Position numbers and translations under genes: made by a program
In this document: positions 1 to 11,724 of the stretch, piece after piece
Layout of the letters: the number at the start of each line of letters is the position of its first letter
How positions within the stretch are numbered: position 1 is the first letter of the stretch
Assembly: GCF_004011695.2 (NCBI RefSeq)
Contig: NC_082406.1
Span: forward strand, 1,798,001 to 1,862,000
DNA length: 64,000 nucleotides
Source: Ascochyta rabiei
Taxonomy: Eukaryota; Ascomycota; Dothideomycetes; Pleosporales; Didymellaceae
Direction of reading: 5' to 3'
Notes under the pieces: generated by a model
Databases searched by the model: none
What the model was told of the DNA's origin: nothing
What the model saw: only the letters and a program-made list of their open reading frames with translations

Positions 1-1
1 G

Positions 2-301
2 CATGACCCGCTGTGCGTGTGGTACGCACTCTCATCCTCGCACCCCGGCTGGCAGTTCAAGACGGAGGATGTTAGGGTGGAGACAGCGGGGCAGTGGACG
101 AGGGGATGCTGCATCGTTGATCGCAGAGGCAGGCCCGTGACTGAGAGGGAGGGTGAACTGGACGATGAGGTTGTAGGGGATGCAGGGTGGTGGGGTGATA
201 GCAGGAGAGGGAACAGGGTCAGTTGGTGCACGAAGAGCCCTGGGACGGAGTTGTTTGCCCACGACTTGTTGGAGAGGGTGTTTGGAAAGGTTGAGCAGTG
301 A
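2..301 (+). CDS. Inosine/uridine-preferring nucleoside hydrolase, C-terminal part
   Basis: This is the 3' end of a gene that enters from the left edge; 99 codons are visible and the frame is already open at base 2. The peptide opens with HDPLCVWYAL and continues to VETAGQWTRG...VDRRGRP. In the IU-nucleoside hydrolase family (Urh1-type) a conserved His-Asp pair near the C-terminus belongs to the active site and calcium site, followed by the V-E-T-x-G-x-T/W block. The enzyme family hydrolyses ribonucleosides to base plus ribose for pyrimidine/purine salvage in the cytosol. The catalytic N-terminal DxDxxxDD motif lies outside the window, so completeness cannot be judged. The last 40 residues are less typical but keep the common NRV...SPG...F tail. 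Confidence 0.8.
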   Translation, partial: HDPLCVWYALSSSHPGWQFKTEDVRVETAGQWTRGCCIVDRRGRPVTEREGELDDEVVGDAGWWGDSRRGNRVSWCTKSPGTELFAHDLLERVFGKVEQ

Positions 302-1222
302 GGCCGGGATTGAAAAATGGCTCATGAAAAGATGTGCAATGAGTCACAAGCGCATTTCTGAGCCATTTTTAGTGTCAGATATCTCTCAACCCGCGTGAGG
401 CGCGAATTACGATGTAAAACTACCCCTGTCTTGAGCGCTTTCTCAAGCATCCACCCGTCGTCTGCTTAAGGGTTGGAGCTTTGAAAGGCAATGTGAGCCA
501 TTCAAAAAGTAGGATAAGATATCATCAAGTCATTTTGTGGTCGCCGAGCTGCTTTAAGTGGTTTTATGATATCCGTATGTTCCTGAGTTGATCGTCGATG
601 CGGTGCAGCTTCCCCAGATATCAGAAGATTACGTCAGGAGTGAGACCCTGGCTCCAGTGTCGCCATCAACACCACGCTAACAAACTGCTGCTCGCACTGC
701 TACAATTCACGCAGCCGCTCCCACCTTCTTGATTCGCACTCGCCGACCGACTGTCGCGGCAGCGGCATTAACAAGATCCCAGCGACCACCTTTCTATAAC
801 CTCAAACCATCTTCAAGTGATGGAAAGTCGCGCTGAACGCACGAAAATCACGCACGTGCTCAACGAATAGGCGCAGGAGGAATAGCCTGGAACTGCGCAA
901 TGCTTGCCCGCCCGTTCAGCCCCTCAGATGCTTGAGCCAGCCTGGTGTTCGCAGCGCCCACGCTGCGTCGTTTGCGCTCTCATTCGAGGCGCAATCGAGC
1001 GATAGGAGCGGAATGGGCCAATCACAGCCCTGAGATCTGGCACGCGTGGGCTCGACTTCCTCTACTGCGACAAGAGCCCACGCGACACCTTGTCTGTGGT
1101 AATGTTGCCCTCTGATCGTGCCCGCAGTCTCTTTCCCCTCTTCTCTTCAGTTTGTTTCTTTTCGCAGACACTGGACAGCGGCTTGAACTTATTCTATAAG
1201 CTCGAGTGCTTCAAGAGCCATA
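302..1222. other. Intergenic region, 3' flank of the hydrolase and promoter of the bHLH gene
   Basis: No coding frame or RNA gene is apparent. A pyrimidine-rich stretch around 1130-1160 precedes the bHLH start by about 60-90 bases, a common fungal leader feature. Confidence 0.5.
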
Positions 1223-2562
1223 ATGCCACGCCCCAGCTTCCCCCCAACGCCGCAGCCTTCAACTGATATTACCGGCAAGAGCAGCGCAAATGCTCCCCAG
1301 CTAGAGAGCAGCTTCACTCTACCTCCAGCAGCGTTGAGCGGCAGAGGCAGCGTCGCCAGCTCGTCTGGGCCATCCGAAACCGCTTCAGACTCGTCTTATC
1401 GACCACTTTCACCTGCATCTCCCGTAGCTACGTCAAAGCCCAGCCAGAGCCGCAAGCGTTCAAGCACGGCCTCACAAAAAGGCATCATCACCAAAGATGA
1501 CTACTCTCTGCCACCTCCGCCGACGAGGTCGCGCAAGATCATACAAATGAAGCCCAAGGACGTGCAAGAGGCACCCAAAGCACAGCCGGAGAAGCACGAT
1601 GCGAAAGCCTCAGCTGAAAAGACTGGGGGAGCCAAGAGGAAGCAGACGGGCAACACAACAGCTGCTGGTCGCAAGATTGCTCGGAAGACTGCACACAGCT
1701 TGATTGAACGGAGAAGGAGGTCCAAGATGAATGAGGAGTTTGGTGTACTCAAGGATATGATCCCCGCGTGCAGGGATCAGGAAATGCACAAGTTGGCGAT
1801 CCTGCAAGTACGTGTCTCCACTGACTTCTCCCCACACGCTGCATGGCTAACGCTGAGAAGGCATCCATTGAGTACATGCGCTACCTCGAGCAATGCGTTG
1901 CCGACCTCAAGACGGCCAACCAGACACGACATGACTCGCCCTCGTCTGCTACGTCGGAGCTCGCTCCTCCACCACTCAGACGAGCTTCGGACGAAGAGGA
2001 AGAGGAAGAGGACGAAGAAGACGAAGACGAGGAGATGAAGGATGTGGCATCACCAACCCACGTGGTCAACACCATCCCGAAGTCCACCTACCACTTCGCC
2101 ACCGCATCGCCCGCCATATACCCTTCTGACAGGGGGAGTGTTTACTCACAGTCCACAACCACTTCTCCTGCTATGTTGCCTCAGGATCGCAACTACTGTT
2201 CTGCCCATGCTTCACCAGCTCTCCAGCCATCTGATCCCCATCGATACTCTTTGACCTCTGTAACATCACTGTCCATCACAGCTTCACCAGCATTCAGCGC
2301 CCAAGCATCGCAAACGCCTTCAGCCGCAATGTTCAGCAACCCTTTCCATACCGGCCCACCGAGCACCGGGCCCGTCGCCGCCCCAGGCTCAGCACATGGT
2401 GTGGCACCGTTTGCGCTGACCTCACCTGCGCTGGGACCACAAGCAGATCGCGAAGATCAGATCGCTACCGAGGCACTCATGATGTTGAACTCGGCGGACC
2501 GCAGAAGCTGGACAGGAAGTGGTGTACGAGGTATGAGCGTCAAAGATTTGCTAAGCGGGTAG
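1223..2562 (+). CDS. bHLH transcription factor (class B E-box type)
   Basis: Two exons, 1223-1807 and 1861-2562, joined in phase 0 across a 53-nt intron with a GCTAAC branch point; 428 residues. The intron lies inside the bHLH domain, between helix 1/loop and helix 2 (HKLAILQ | ASIEYMRYLEQC). The basic region has His158, Glu162 and Arg166 in the H5-E9-R13 spacing that in established families (Max, USF, Pho4) reads CACGTG. The N-terminus is Ser/Pro-rich and probably disordered. After the domain comes an acidic run (about 239-253), then five S-P-A-hydrophobic repeats to the C-terminus. It should be a nuclear sequence-specific DNA-binding dimer. The target pathway cannot be read from the sequence, and I do not assign a named orthologue. 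Confidence 0.9.
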
Positions 2563-3892
2563 CTTGCCACAACACAAGTGAAAAGAACGAGATGGGCGCC
2601 ATAAGGCGTTTGCGGTGACGAGCAAAAACGAGCGAGCATCTCTTAGAGTGAACACTGGGTGGACTGTTTGGGTATTGTTGGCGCTGGTGGTCTTTTGTTG
2701 TCCTTTTGGAGCTTTTATGCCTTTATGTTTCTGTATTACCCATACCAACAGCGCATGTGCAGCTTGACCTTGCAAGCAGGAAGGTAGTACTACGTAACAA
2801 CAAAAGTATCAATTATGAGCAAACGTACGTACTCACTGTTCTTCTCGTGTCTTGCATCCTATCTCGTATCTCGTAGCGAGTTTTGGAAGAGTTCGGTACC
2901 GCGCGGCACGGCAGTACTCGGCCGCAAAGCGGAGAGCCGACATGGCTACAAGTATCTTCGACTCCCTTGCATTTCCCTCTCAACCTCACGCTTCTTTGCT
3001 CAATATTCAGGCGCTTTTCCAAAAAAACCCGCCACTATGTGTTATTGACTCTGCTATTTGCCATTGCGAGATGTCCGTACCGTGTTGGTGACTGTATGCA
3101 TGTACTGCAGAGGACGATGTAGCTACAAAGGTGGCAGGTACGACCAGGTAGGTCAGTTCATACGTACTCAGTCCGTTGTTGTTTTCGTCCAAGTACGGTG
3201 CGGGTGAGAAGGAAGAGTTGGACATGAAAGAGTGCAACCTCCTGCAAGTTCGTATCACATGTCGAGGCTGTGGGCGCACAGATGGTCAGCGTACAGCGTA
3301 TCTGATACACATGGACGAGGATTACGACACAGCAGATCAAACACAGAAGGAGGCGCACAGTTAGGAAAGCTTGGTGTATGTCTCACCGGACGGCTGTCGG
3401 CCTCCTTAATACCGGTGCGGGCGCATTGGTGATAGCGATTCGCCAGTCATCCCAGGGCGCATCCTTCCGTAAAATCAAGTCACCCAACCAAAGCCATGAG
3501 TCCTCATCGGTGTTTTCAAAGCCTCGACCACCGCCTCCACCTTGTTGTCATGCGACAACACGAAGCGGTCTCGGTCCCGAAATGGAGAGCGGTTGCCGCA
3601 CCGCCCCCGCGCTCTCGGGCTCTTCGCGCCTTCGTAGTCTCCGTACCGAGCTCAGGAGCGATCCGCAAAGGGGTTAGCCTCGAAGCCGGTGTCGGTGTCA
3701 AGCGGTCCTAGAGACGATACTCTCGTACTTTACCCACTTGTGTTGCTGCTTTTGGTTGCCTTGTAATATGAGTCTGAGGGTGTGAGTATATGGAGAGAGC
3801 TGAAATACTGTGCGGTATCGAGTATTTAGCAACAAGTCTTGACGGAACATTACGCATCGACAGAACGGCAATACCACGTCGCAGTCACCAAC
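2563..3892. other. Intergenic region between bHLH and MFS genes
   Basis: About 1.3 kb holding the 3' flank of the bHLH gene and the promoter of the transporter. Short open frames occur on both strands but none shows a domain, a signal peptide or a plausible splice chain. Confidence 0.5.
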
Positions 3893-5710
3893 ATGTTAAC
3901 TTTAAACGACAAAGAGCTCCTATCGAGCCGCAGTTCCCATACAGACGTCCCGGATCTTGAAAAGGGCGAAGCATCACCAGAGAAAGGAGCAGTGACTGAC
4001 CACCAGGCATGTGATACTGGACATTACGAGGAGCAACTCAACTAATCAAGTACGCAGGACCACGAAGAAGTCGCTGAAGATGATGAGATTGGCGCCGAAC
4101 TAGAGAAACACCTGACCCGCAAATCCACCAAGAGAGACGAACTCCCAGTTGAGAAATACCCGTTGACAGATCTCGACCAAGGTCTTGTAGGATGGGACAC
4201 ACAAGATGATCCTCTCAACCCACGAAACTTCGCCCACAGGAGCAAATTGTTCATTCTCTCCCTCGTCGCAGCCATTACATTCCTATCGCCTCTCGCCTCC
4301 TCCATCTTCGCACCGGGTATCCCCTTCGTCAATGCAGACTTCCACAATACCGCCCAGCTGCTGGGGAGCTTCGCAGTCAGTGTCTACGTTTTGGGCTTCG
4401 CTGTATGTATTCTTGTCGCATCCACTGTTATCCAGAAGAGTTATTCTTGTTACTAATTGATAGTCGTAGGTAGGACCACTCTTTCTGTCTCCCCTCTCCG
4501 AAATCTACGGTCGCTGTGTAGTCCTCAACTTCAGTAATGTCGTCTTCTGCGCCTTCACGCTCGGCTGCGCACTCGCACCCAACCTCGGTAGTCTCATTGC
4601 TATGCGCTTCTTAGCCGGTGTAGGCGGCAGTGCCTGTCTCACAATCGGTACCGGCGTCATTGCTGATCTGTTCGTTGCGTCGCAGCGCGGAAAAGCGGTT
4701 GCCATGTATAGCATGGGCATCCTCTTCGGCCCAATTGTTGGGCCGATTTGCGGCGGGTTCATTGCGCAGAGAGCTGGTTGGAGGTGGGACATGTGGGTCG
4801 TACTCATTGTCGGTATCCTTCTCACGGCGGGCTTGTTCATTTTCAACACAGAGACAAACCACAACGTCCTCTTGAACCGCAAGACTCTCAAACTCCGCCG
4901 AGAGTTGCAACGCCCGGAGCTGCAAAACGTAATGAACGCTTCCAAGCTCGCTGCAGCACTTACACCGAAAGCTATCCTTCTCAGTGGCATCACTCGGCCC
5001 CTAAAGATGCTCACCACGAGCCCGATCGTGCTCTTCTGCTCGCTATACATGTCCTTCCTCTTCGGCCTACTCTTCCTGCTATTCACGACCTTGACACCCG
5101 TCTTCCTTCAGACCTACGGCTGGGCGCCAGAGATGACTGGACTTGCCTACCTCGGAATAGGAATCGGCAACTTCCTGGGCATAGGGTTCGTCGCGAAGAC
5201 ATCTGACGCGACCATCATCAAACTGGCAAAACGCAACAAGGGCGTTTACGAACCAGAGATGAGATTGCCACTTTGTGTGTTCTTCGGCTTCTTGATCCCT
5301 GTGTCGTTCTTCTGGTACGGCTGGGTGGTTCAATACAAGGTGCACTGGGTCGGTAAGCTCGGCTCTTCTCACCCTTCACCCTTTTCAAATCGTTCCTAAC
5401 TTTCTCGCTAGTACCTATTATATCTCTAATACCTTTTGGCTTCGGTTTGATGGGCATTTTCGCTCCTCTGCAAACTTATTTGATAGATTGCTTCCCACAA
5501 TACGCCGCCAGTGCAATCGCAGGTATGACCTGTCTTCGATGCCTGTTCGGCGGTCTACTTCCGCTTGCTGGACCTTCAATGTACGAGACCTTAGGCCTAG
5601 GCTGGGGAAACAGCATGCTAGGCTTCATTGCGATTGCCTTCATTCCAGTGCCGGCGCTACTATTCAAGTATGGCAAGACGATCAGAGAAAGGTATCCCAT
5701 CAAGTTTTAG
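3893..5710 (+). CDS. MFS transporter, DHA1 drug:H+ antiporter type
   Basis: Four exons fit one continuous frame: 3893-3991, 4058-4402, 4470-5352 and 5412-5710, giving 541 residues. The ATG at 3893 is the first in frame. The first intron (3992-4057) has the weak donor GTGACT, so that boundary is the least certain; the other two have GTATGT and GTAAGC. The N-terminal ~90 residues are hydrophilic and acidic, then twelve hydrophobic segments follow. The second is followed by PLSEIYGR, the loop 2-3 signature of fungal DHA1 carriers, and a Gly-rich stretch (GILFGPIVGPICGGFIAQ) matches motif C of antiporters. Fungal relatives export drugs, polyamines or small metabolites across the plasma membrane with proton exchange. 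The substrate is not inferable here, and no biosynthetic genes flank it. Confidence 0.92.
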
Positions 5711-7107
5711 GACGGAGCCGGGCAATGGGTATGGATGTTTAGTGATTCGAGGGGAGACGGGTGGATGGAGAGATTTGTGATGATATGATACCCTGTAATA
5801 CACATGAGAATGTAGAAGTTTCAAAATACAACTTGCGCATATACACGTCTGCATTACGATACTACAAGTCTGTATCGATGACACCACGGCAGACTCGTGG
5901 AAGGTGATATCACTCCAGGAAGACGTAAAAAGCAGAGCACAAACACTGCACACCACCAGACCTCATTCCCACACTCAAACCACAAGACCAGTCTTCAGCC
6001 GCAGCTGGAGCTTCTGCATGGCGCGGCGACCATCTCACGAAACCAATGGAGAAAGAGGTCCAGCGGCTCCAACAAAAGCCTTCTTCACTTCCCAGTACAA
6101 GTACAACAAGTACAACAAGCCAGAAAAAAAGCCAGAAGAGCTCCTCAATGACTTCAACGACCGACCAGATATCCAGCCCACGATGGCATTTCCATGGCCG
6201 TGCGCCGCAGGACCAGAGCTCCGCTACTACGTTCACGTGCAGCGTAGCAATGGCGCATACGAGGATCTCCACAGGGGGAGATGCTGGGGGATGCAAGGAA
6301 ACTCGCCGAGCTTTCAGAGCTTGACAAGATGGACAATCTGTAGCAAATCATGTATGGGTCCCCGCAGGCGTCATGTCGAGATGTAGCTTTCATTTACAAT
6401 CTGTCCCTTGTCTCGGTCCGGCTCGTCGCCGTCCGTCTACCTCTGGCGCATCATCGGCTGTCACAGCACCTTCGCCAGTGTCAGGTGGGCTCAAGTCATC
6501 TACTTCAGGATGATAGGACGGCAGGGGATGAACTAGCAGGCTGTGTTGTTGCGGAGAAGGTCGGATACAAGCGCGCGGCCCTCTGTTCCAATGGATACGG
6601 TCGGGCTGCTTATGTCTGGCGGAGATCATAAACCGTAAAAACACCACGAAATACGTTGTCTTCATCTGCCAGATGACTCAAGTGCTTGACAATCCCGGAC
6701 TTTGCTGCCAGGAATGAGAAGTGACCTTAGTTTCTGATTCTCTAGGCAGCATGAGAGGGTAGGCTCTTTCAAGAATCAGATCCACTTCTTTCCCTTGCAA
6801 AGAAGCGTCTCACACACGAAGCTGTGCCATGACGACACGGTTACACATTAAAGTTGCTGAAGTAGTGGAGATAGATAGGCTCAAGTGATGAGTGAAGTAA
6901 CAAGCAACGCCTCCGTCCTGGGCGTGGCAATGACACAAGAAAAAGGGTATCTGAGAAGCCACCAACCCGCAATGCAATCGAGTGGGAGTGGGAGCTGGGG
7001 TTGTCATGCAGCATTCGACGCTCACATCGACAGGACTTCCAACTTATCTAGACACGCGTACCACCACGCATAGCTCTAAAGACTTTGAACCGTCGGCACA
7101 TGCCTCG
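5711..7107. other. Intergenic region
   Basis: About 1.4 kb between convergent genes. Overlapping short open frames at 5897-6386 (plus strand) could not be assembled into a consistent spliced gene. Nothing else is recognised. Confidence 0.4.
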
Positions 7108-8256
7108 TTATACTGGGATAGAGTCTTTCGGTCCAACGTAACATGTGAGGATGTAGTCATTTTCATAGTTCCAAAAGCCGTTTGTTTCAAGGATCTCGTG
7201 GTCGGCGTAGATTCGCCCGCCGTATGCGATTCGAATCCTCTCGTCTGGGTCCAACTAGTCTTGTCAGCATACTATGTTATGTCCGACATAACAGATGTCG
7301 CATAGGTAATGGAAAAGACGCAAGGAATTACTCTAGGATGTAGTATATTGTAAACATACCTGTGCCTGCGTCTTAAGCTTCTCGCGGATGGACGCGATGG
7401 TTTCTCGCCTCCACACTGAAATCCGAAAATCTTGCGATGTGCTGCTGATGCGTACGCGAACGACAAAGTCCTGATCCAGGCCCAAGGCTTGCTCATCGAC
7501 TGCATCGGCAACATCAGTGTTATCCTCGACCGCACTTGCCAACATGTCCTCTTCAACGAGACCAGCGGGCTCGATGATCAGCCACTCAGGCACCTTGTAG
7601 AGGGTACCTCTGTCATCGTAGACACCGCCCCAAAGCTGACCATTTGGACATGTGCACCCAAGGGCGTCAAGCAAGCCCTGCGCAGTGGCAACATCGCCGG
7701 TCTGTAGAGCCTCAGATGCGACACGAAGGCAGGCCCACACCTCAGATGAGCCCGTGACCCGTGTGTCCCACCAGTCTGCCCGCTCCTTGTCAAGTCGTCT
7801 TTGCGTCCAGGCCTGACTTGAAGGTCCTGTGAGCGGCTTAACGCGGTTTCTGCTCTTAGCGGTTGTGGGCGAGGCAAGTGTGTTGGGGAGTGTGGAGCGC
7901 TGATCGGCGGGAATGGGCGTGAGGGCCTGATTCGGGCGAACATTGGCCGCAGGCTGAGCGTTTGAACTGGAGGATGCAGCTACGTGAGAGCGGCCCAGGT
8001 TCCGAAGCGAGCCGCGCGAGGAAGGCACCGAGGCTTGCCGCGAGGACGGCGCATTGAGATTGCGCGACGAAGAGTTGGAGACATTGAGGTGGGCGACTGG
8101 AGGAGGAGGAGGGTCAAGTGCGCCGTCATTGTTAGCCGGAGAAGCGGCAGGACGAGAAGAGCAACAGCCCTAGGAGGAAGTCAGCGTCAAGCATTGCACT
8201 GAGGGTTGGCCATTGTTGTGAGACATGTCGCGTGCACACGACTAGTGACATACCAT
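7108..8256 (-). CDS. UBTD/DC-UbP-family ubiquitin-like protein with N-myristoylation signal
   Basis: Complement of 8254-8256, 7360-8169 and 7108-7254; 319 residues. The first coding exon is the ATG alone (CACC-ATG followed at once by a GTATGT donor). An 84-nt intron ends in CTCCTAG, and the second exon begins GGC TGT TGC, giving MGCCSSRP. That is a textbook Gly2 myristoylation plus Cys3/Cys4 palmitoylation start, and human UBTD1/UBTD2 also begin Met-Gly, which supports this odd splice. Residues about 121-208 carry the DC-UbP/UBTD N-terminal domain (WWDTRVTG, LDALGCTCPNG, LWGGVYDDRG, YKVPEWLIIEP). Residues about 236-312 form a ubiquitin-like fold split by a 105-nt intron, with PDERIRIAYGGRIY replacing the I44-patch region. 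Animal family members bind UBE2D-type E2 enzymes. Probable role: membrane-anchored adaptor in ubiquitin signalling. Confidence 0.9.
8254..8256 (-). other. Single-codon start exon of the UBTD-like gene
   Basis: The initiator ATG is followed directly by the splice donor GTATGT, and the acceptor CTAG at 8170-8173 precedes the Gly2 codon. Intron 8170-8253 is 84 nt. No other in-frame ATG exists between the acceptor and the conserved domain that would keep the N-terminal Gly-Cys-Cys signal. Confidence 0.8.
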
Positions 8257-9541
8257 GGTGAGCTCGAGCACCCCTCAGCCCTGTCTCGGTACTATGATCG
8301 CTAATGATACAGTGAACGAACGAAAAGATGTGACAACAACGAGAAACGATTATCGAGAGTGATGATAGAACGATCGCATGAGCACAAGCTGTGCACAGTG
8401 AGAGCTTGGGAAGTCCAAGTGGCTGCGCTGTGGGGGAGTCGCTCTCCTGTTCTACTGTGTTCGAGGTGCGCCTTCCTCCAAGTTGAACGACCCAAGACGC
8501 CTGCCTCACTGTGTTAGTAGCCGCCGCCGCCGCCGCCGCCGCCGCCGCAGATGTGCCTTGTCTTCCCGTGATCAGTTGGAAGGAAGTTGGCCATTCGTGC
8601 CTTGCCACAATGCGCAGGGAAACCTAGACCAGTCTGATGATTTGAGTTGGCATTTGCGGCTAAATCGACGACCAGGTAATGCACGTCATGCCATTATCGA
8701 CACGCGTTTGCGCCATTTCAACAGCCAGCGGCACAGATTACCACGTCGCAGTTCTCTGCTGCTGCATATTGCGTTGTAATACGTTTCACATCGTGAGCGC
8801 ACATGTCACTCGCAGTTCGGCTTGCACCTTCACACTCGTATCGTGTGTAGCGAAGCTGAAATACATCATCAACCCTGGCGACGACCATTAAGCGCCGTGA
8901 AAGACAAGCAAGTGGCTCGATTGACAATCGCACCTGTCTCTGATCTACATCGTCCAGGTTCATCACGTTCGACTCATTGTCAACCTGTCCAACATCAGAT
9001 CACTTTCATCACGCCATGTGCAGCACCTTGTCAACCCGGCTTCGTTGGAAAAACAAGAGTCTATTAGAGATTATTATGCGAAAGATGCCCGAGTGGCCGC
9101 TTGGGTACATTCCTGATAAGGCTGTACGCAGGGTATCAGGGGGTATTGTGCGATAAACCGACAGAAGCGACAGCCAAACGACCAAACCCCGGACAGTGGT
9201 ATCAAAAACGAGAGAAACAAGTGCAGAGTGGTATCAATCTAGACAAAGGTGCGCATAACACAGAAAAGGCCAAATGAGACGTCTCCAACATGCCAATGCC
9301 GCACATTGCGTGACCGAAGGAAATGAGCGACGGAGAGTTGGTCCAAATACAAAACAGATCGGTTGCGAAAGGGTATATGTGATCCAGATCCTGCGTCTGG
9401 ATCCGTATTGAAGATCCAAACCAGAAAATGGGGGTATCGGTGTCGTGGCCGTGCGGTCAAACAAGGGACTTGCGGTATCTTTGCTTTTCCGTCATTCCAT
9501 CGTGACTGTCATCGAGAAAGGTCGGGTCTTCCCACCACACC
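8257..9541. other. Intergenic region, promoter of UBTD-like gene and 3' flank of PH gene
   Basis: Holds a (CCG)9 microsatellite at 8521-8548, about 265 bases upstream of the minus-strand start and so in its leader or promoter. No coding frame with support. Confidence 0.5.
8521..8548. repeat. (CCG)9 trinucleotide repeat
   Basis: Nine uninterrupted CCG units upstream of the UBTD-like gene; on the transcribed strand this is a CGG repeat, which could fold in a 5' leader if transcribed. Confidence 0.9.
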
Positions 9542-11724
9542 TTACGCAGTTGTAGCGACAGGTGCGCTGCTTTTCGGAGCCTCACCAACGTTGACGGACT
9601 CGGGGGTGACATCAGCAATGGTGGACTGCTGAACGGGGACAACAGGTGTCTCCTCCTTCGCAGCAACAGCGGGAACCTCCACCTTGTCGGTGGGCTCAGC
9701 GGACTCCTGCACGGTAGCAGGAGTAACGCTCTCCTTCTTCTCCTTGGGCTCCTTCTTGCCTCCAGCCTTGGAGACGGTGCGAGCCAGGGAGCCGAAGATG
9801 CTGCTCCTCTTCTCCTTCTTGGGAACAGCAGGAGTCTCCTCCTTCTTCTCCACGATGGGTTCGGCGGTCGAGGTCTCGGGAACGGGAACAGCGGACTCGA
9901 CACCGTTAGCGACGACGGGAGCGGCTGTCTCCTCGACCTTGGGTGTCTGCTCGGCCTGAGCGAGGGTAGGGGTTGTCTCGACGGCAGGAGACTTGGCCTT
10001 CTCCTTGTTACCAAAGAACTTGCCGAACGAGAAGTGCTCCTTCTCCTTGACGGGAGTCACAGGCTTAGCAACCTCAGTCTTGGGGGCGTCGAGCTTGGCC
10101 TCAGCAAGAGGAGCCTCGGTGGTCTCAGCAGCAGGAGCAACAGCGGGTGTCTCCTCGACTGGCTTCTGGACCTCAGGGACAGCAGTGGTCTCCTTGGTAG
10201 CATCCTTGGAAGCGATGGCAGGGATAAGGTCAGCCTCCTTCTTCTCGTGAGATGGGCTCTTGACCTTCTCGAAGAAGGAACCGAAGATGGAACCACGCTT
10301 GGTGGGCTTGGGCTTCTCGAGAGTCTTCTCGTCCTTCTCAATAGGAGCAGGGGCGACGACAGGTGCTGCAGTCTCAGTCTCAACAGGGGCCGGAGCAGCG
10401 GTCTCAGCAACAACGGGAGCGGGAGTAGGCTCAGCCCTCAGCTCATCGCCGGTCTTAGGGATGTCGGAAGTGATGACGGGAGCAGTGGTGGTGGTCTCGC
10501 CGATCTGAGGAGCGACGGACTCGTCCTTCTTAACCTCTGGCTCAGCGACGTGCTCGTCGGCCTTGTTGTCCTTCTTTCCAAGGAGACCCCCAAAAATGCT
10601 GGCACGCTTGCGAGAGACAGAGCGGCTCTTGCTCTTGGCGGCCTTCTTCTTGTTCTTTTTCTCGGCGTCGGAGGAGGAGCTGCTGGAAGACGATCCAGTA
10701 CGGGTGGGACCAGCGGCCTCAGCAACTGGGGCTTCGGTCTCGGCAGGCCTGGTAGCGTCGGTGCTCTTCTTCGGGGCGGTGGGGGCTGTGGTAGCGGCCG
10801 CTAGTGTGGTGGGCTTGCCTACGCGTGATGTCAGCGCGCTGCTGTGGGTCTAGCCGGATCGTCTCGAACAAAAAAGTTATAACGACGCGACGCGTCGAAA
10901 CAGAAAAGAAAAAGCATATATAGTCAGACTTACCAAGCTTGGTCTTCTCCTCCTTGTAAGCCTCGCTAGACTCGATACCATCCTTGGCTTCCTTGGCCTC
11001 AGCGATGGCCTTCTCGACGGCGACAAACCAGCCATCACGCTCAGTCAGTGTCTGAGCCTCAAAGGCATGCTTGTGGCCGTGGATCTTGAATGCGAATGCA
11101 ATGGTTCCATCCTTGACGAGGTCGGTGGCATAGGCCTAGAAACAGTTAGTTGAAATCTTACAAAAGTGTGCAGGTCGATGCGCACCAAGTTCAGGACACC
11201 AGCAGGGCTATCCTTCTTGTCTGCGTGCTTGACAAAGTAAAGGAGGCCCTTGCCAGTCTGGCTGGACCACGCAGCGACGGGGTGCGCAACCTCAGGCTTC
11301 TCGCCGCGCAGGTATTCACCCAGGCTTGAAGCTGGGACGGGCTCCTCGCCGAACCAGAAGTACTTCTTGGCGAAGCGGAAAGCGCTGTCACGGTTAGCAT
11401 GTTGCCGACACTCATTGCGCTATATGCTACTCACTTCTTCAGGCCAGGGGCCTTGTAGCCCAGAGCACCGCTGTAGATGGGCTCGGCGACCTTCTCCTCG
11501 ACCTTCCCGTCCTCCTTCTTCTCCTCAACGGGAGCAGCGACAGCGGCGTCGCCCTCCACCTGGGGCTGCTCCTCGAGCTTGGGCTGCTCTTCAACCTTGG
11601 GCAGCTCGGCAGCAGGCACAACTGTCTTCTCGCCGGCAGCCTCGGAGACGGCGACGGGTGTGAATTCAATAGGCGCAGGGGCGGCCTCAGAGGCAACAAC
11701 GGGCTTGGGTGCTTCGATAGACAT
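9542..11724 (-). CDS. PH-domain protein with SIFG motif repeats (Meu6-like)
   Basis: Complement of 11435-11724, 11186-11384, 10934-11135 and 9542-10818; introns 50, 50 and 115 nt; 655 residues, frame checked throughout. Residues 1-96 are acidic and Ala/Pro/Glu-rich. Residues about 97-230 form one compact PH-like domain (FRFAKKYFWFGEEP, GLLYFVKHADKK, HGHKHAFEAQT, DGWFVAVEKAIAEAK), with the final Trp helix typical of PH folds. The remaining 425 residues are low-complexity Glu/Lys/Pro/Ala broken by four short conserved cassettes: KRASIFGG (near 303), KRGSIFGS (near 406), HFSFGKFFG (near 492) and KRSSIFGS (near 570). The overall design resembles the PH protein annotated in ascomycetes as meiotic expression up-regulated protein 6; that name is from memory of the family. 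The PH domain suggests membrane or phosphoinositide binding, and the R-x-S sites inside the cassettes look like basophilic kinase targets. Confidence 0.85.

Noticed and set aside
5897..6386. Overlapping plus-strand frames with Lys/Ser/Thr-rich peptides and a tail reading RKLAELSELDKMDNL
   Set aside because: The tail looks protein-like, but no GT-AG combination with consistent phase joins it to an ATG.
7225..7240. GATTCGAATCC, resembling a tRNA B box
   Set aside because: It lies in the last coding exon of the UBTD-like gene and no A box or cloverleaf can be drawn around it.
10034..10804. 256-codon plus-strand frame rich in Leu/Gly/Ser
   Set aside because: Lies antisense to the low-complexity exon of the PH protein; a shadow of its codon bias.
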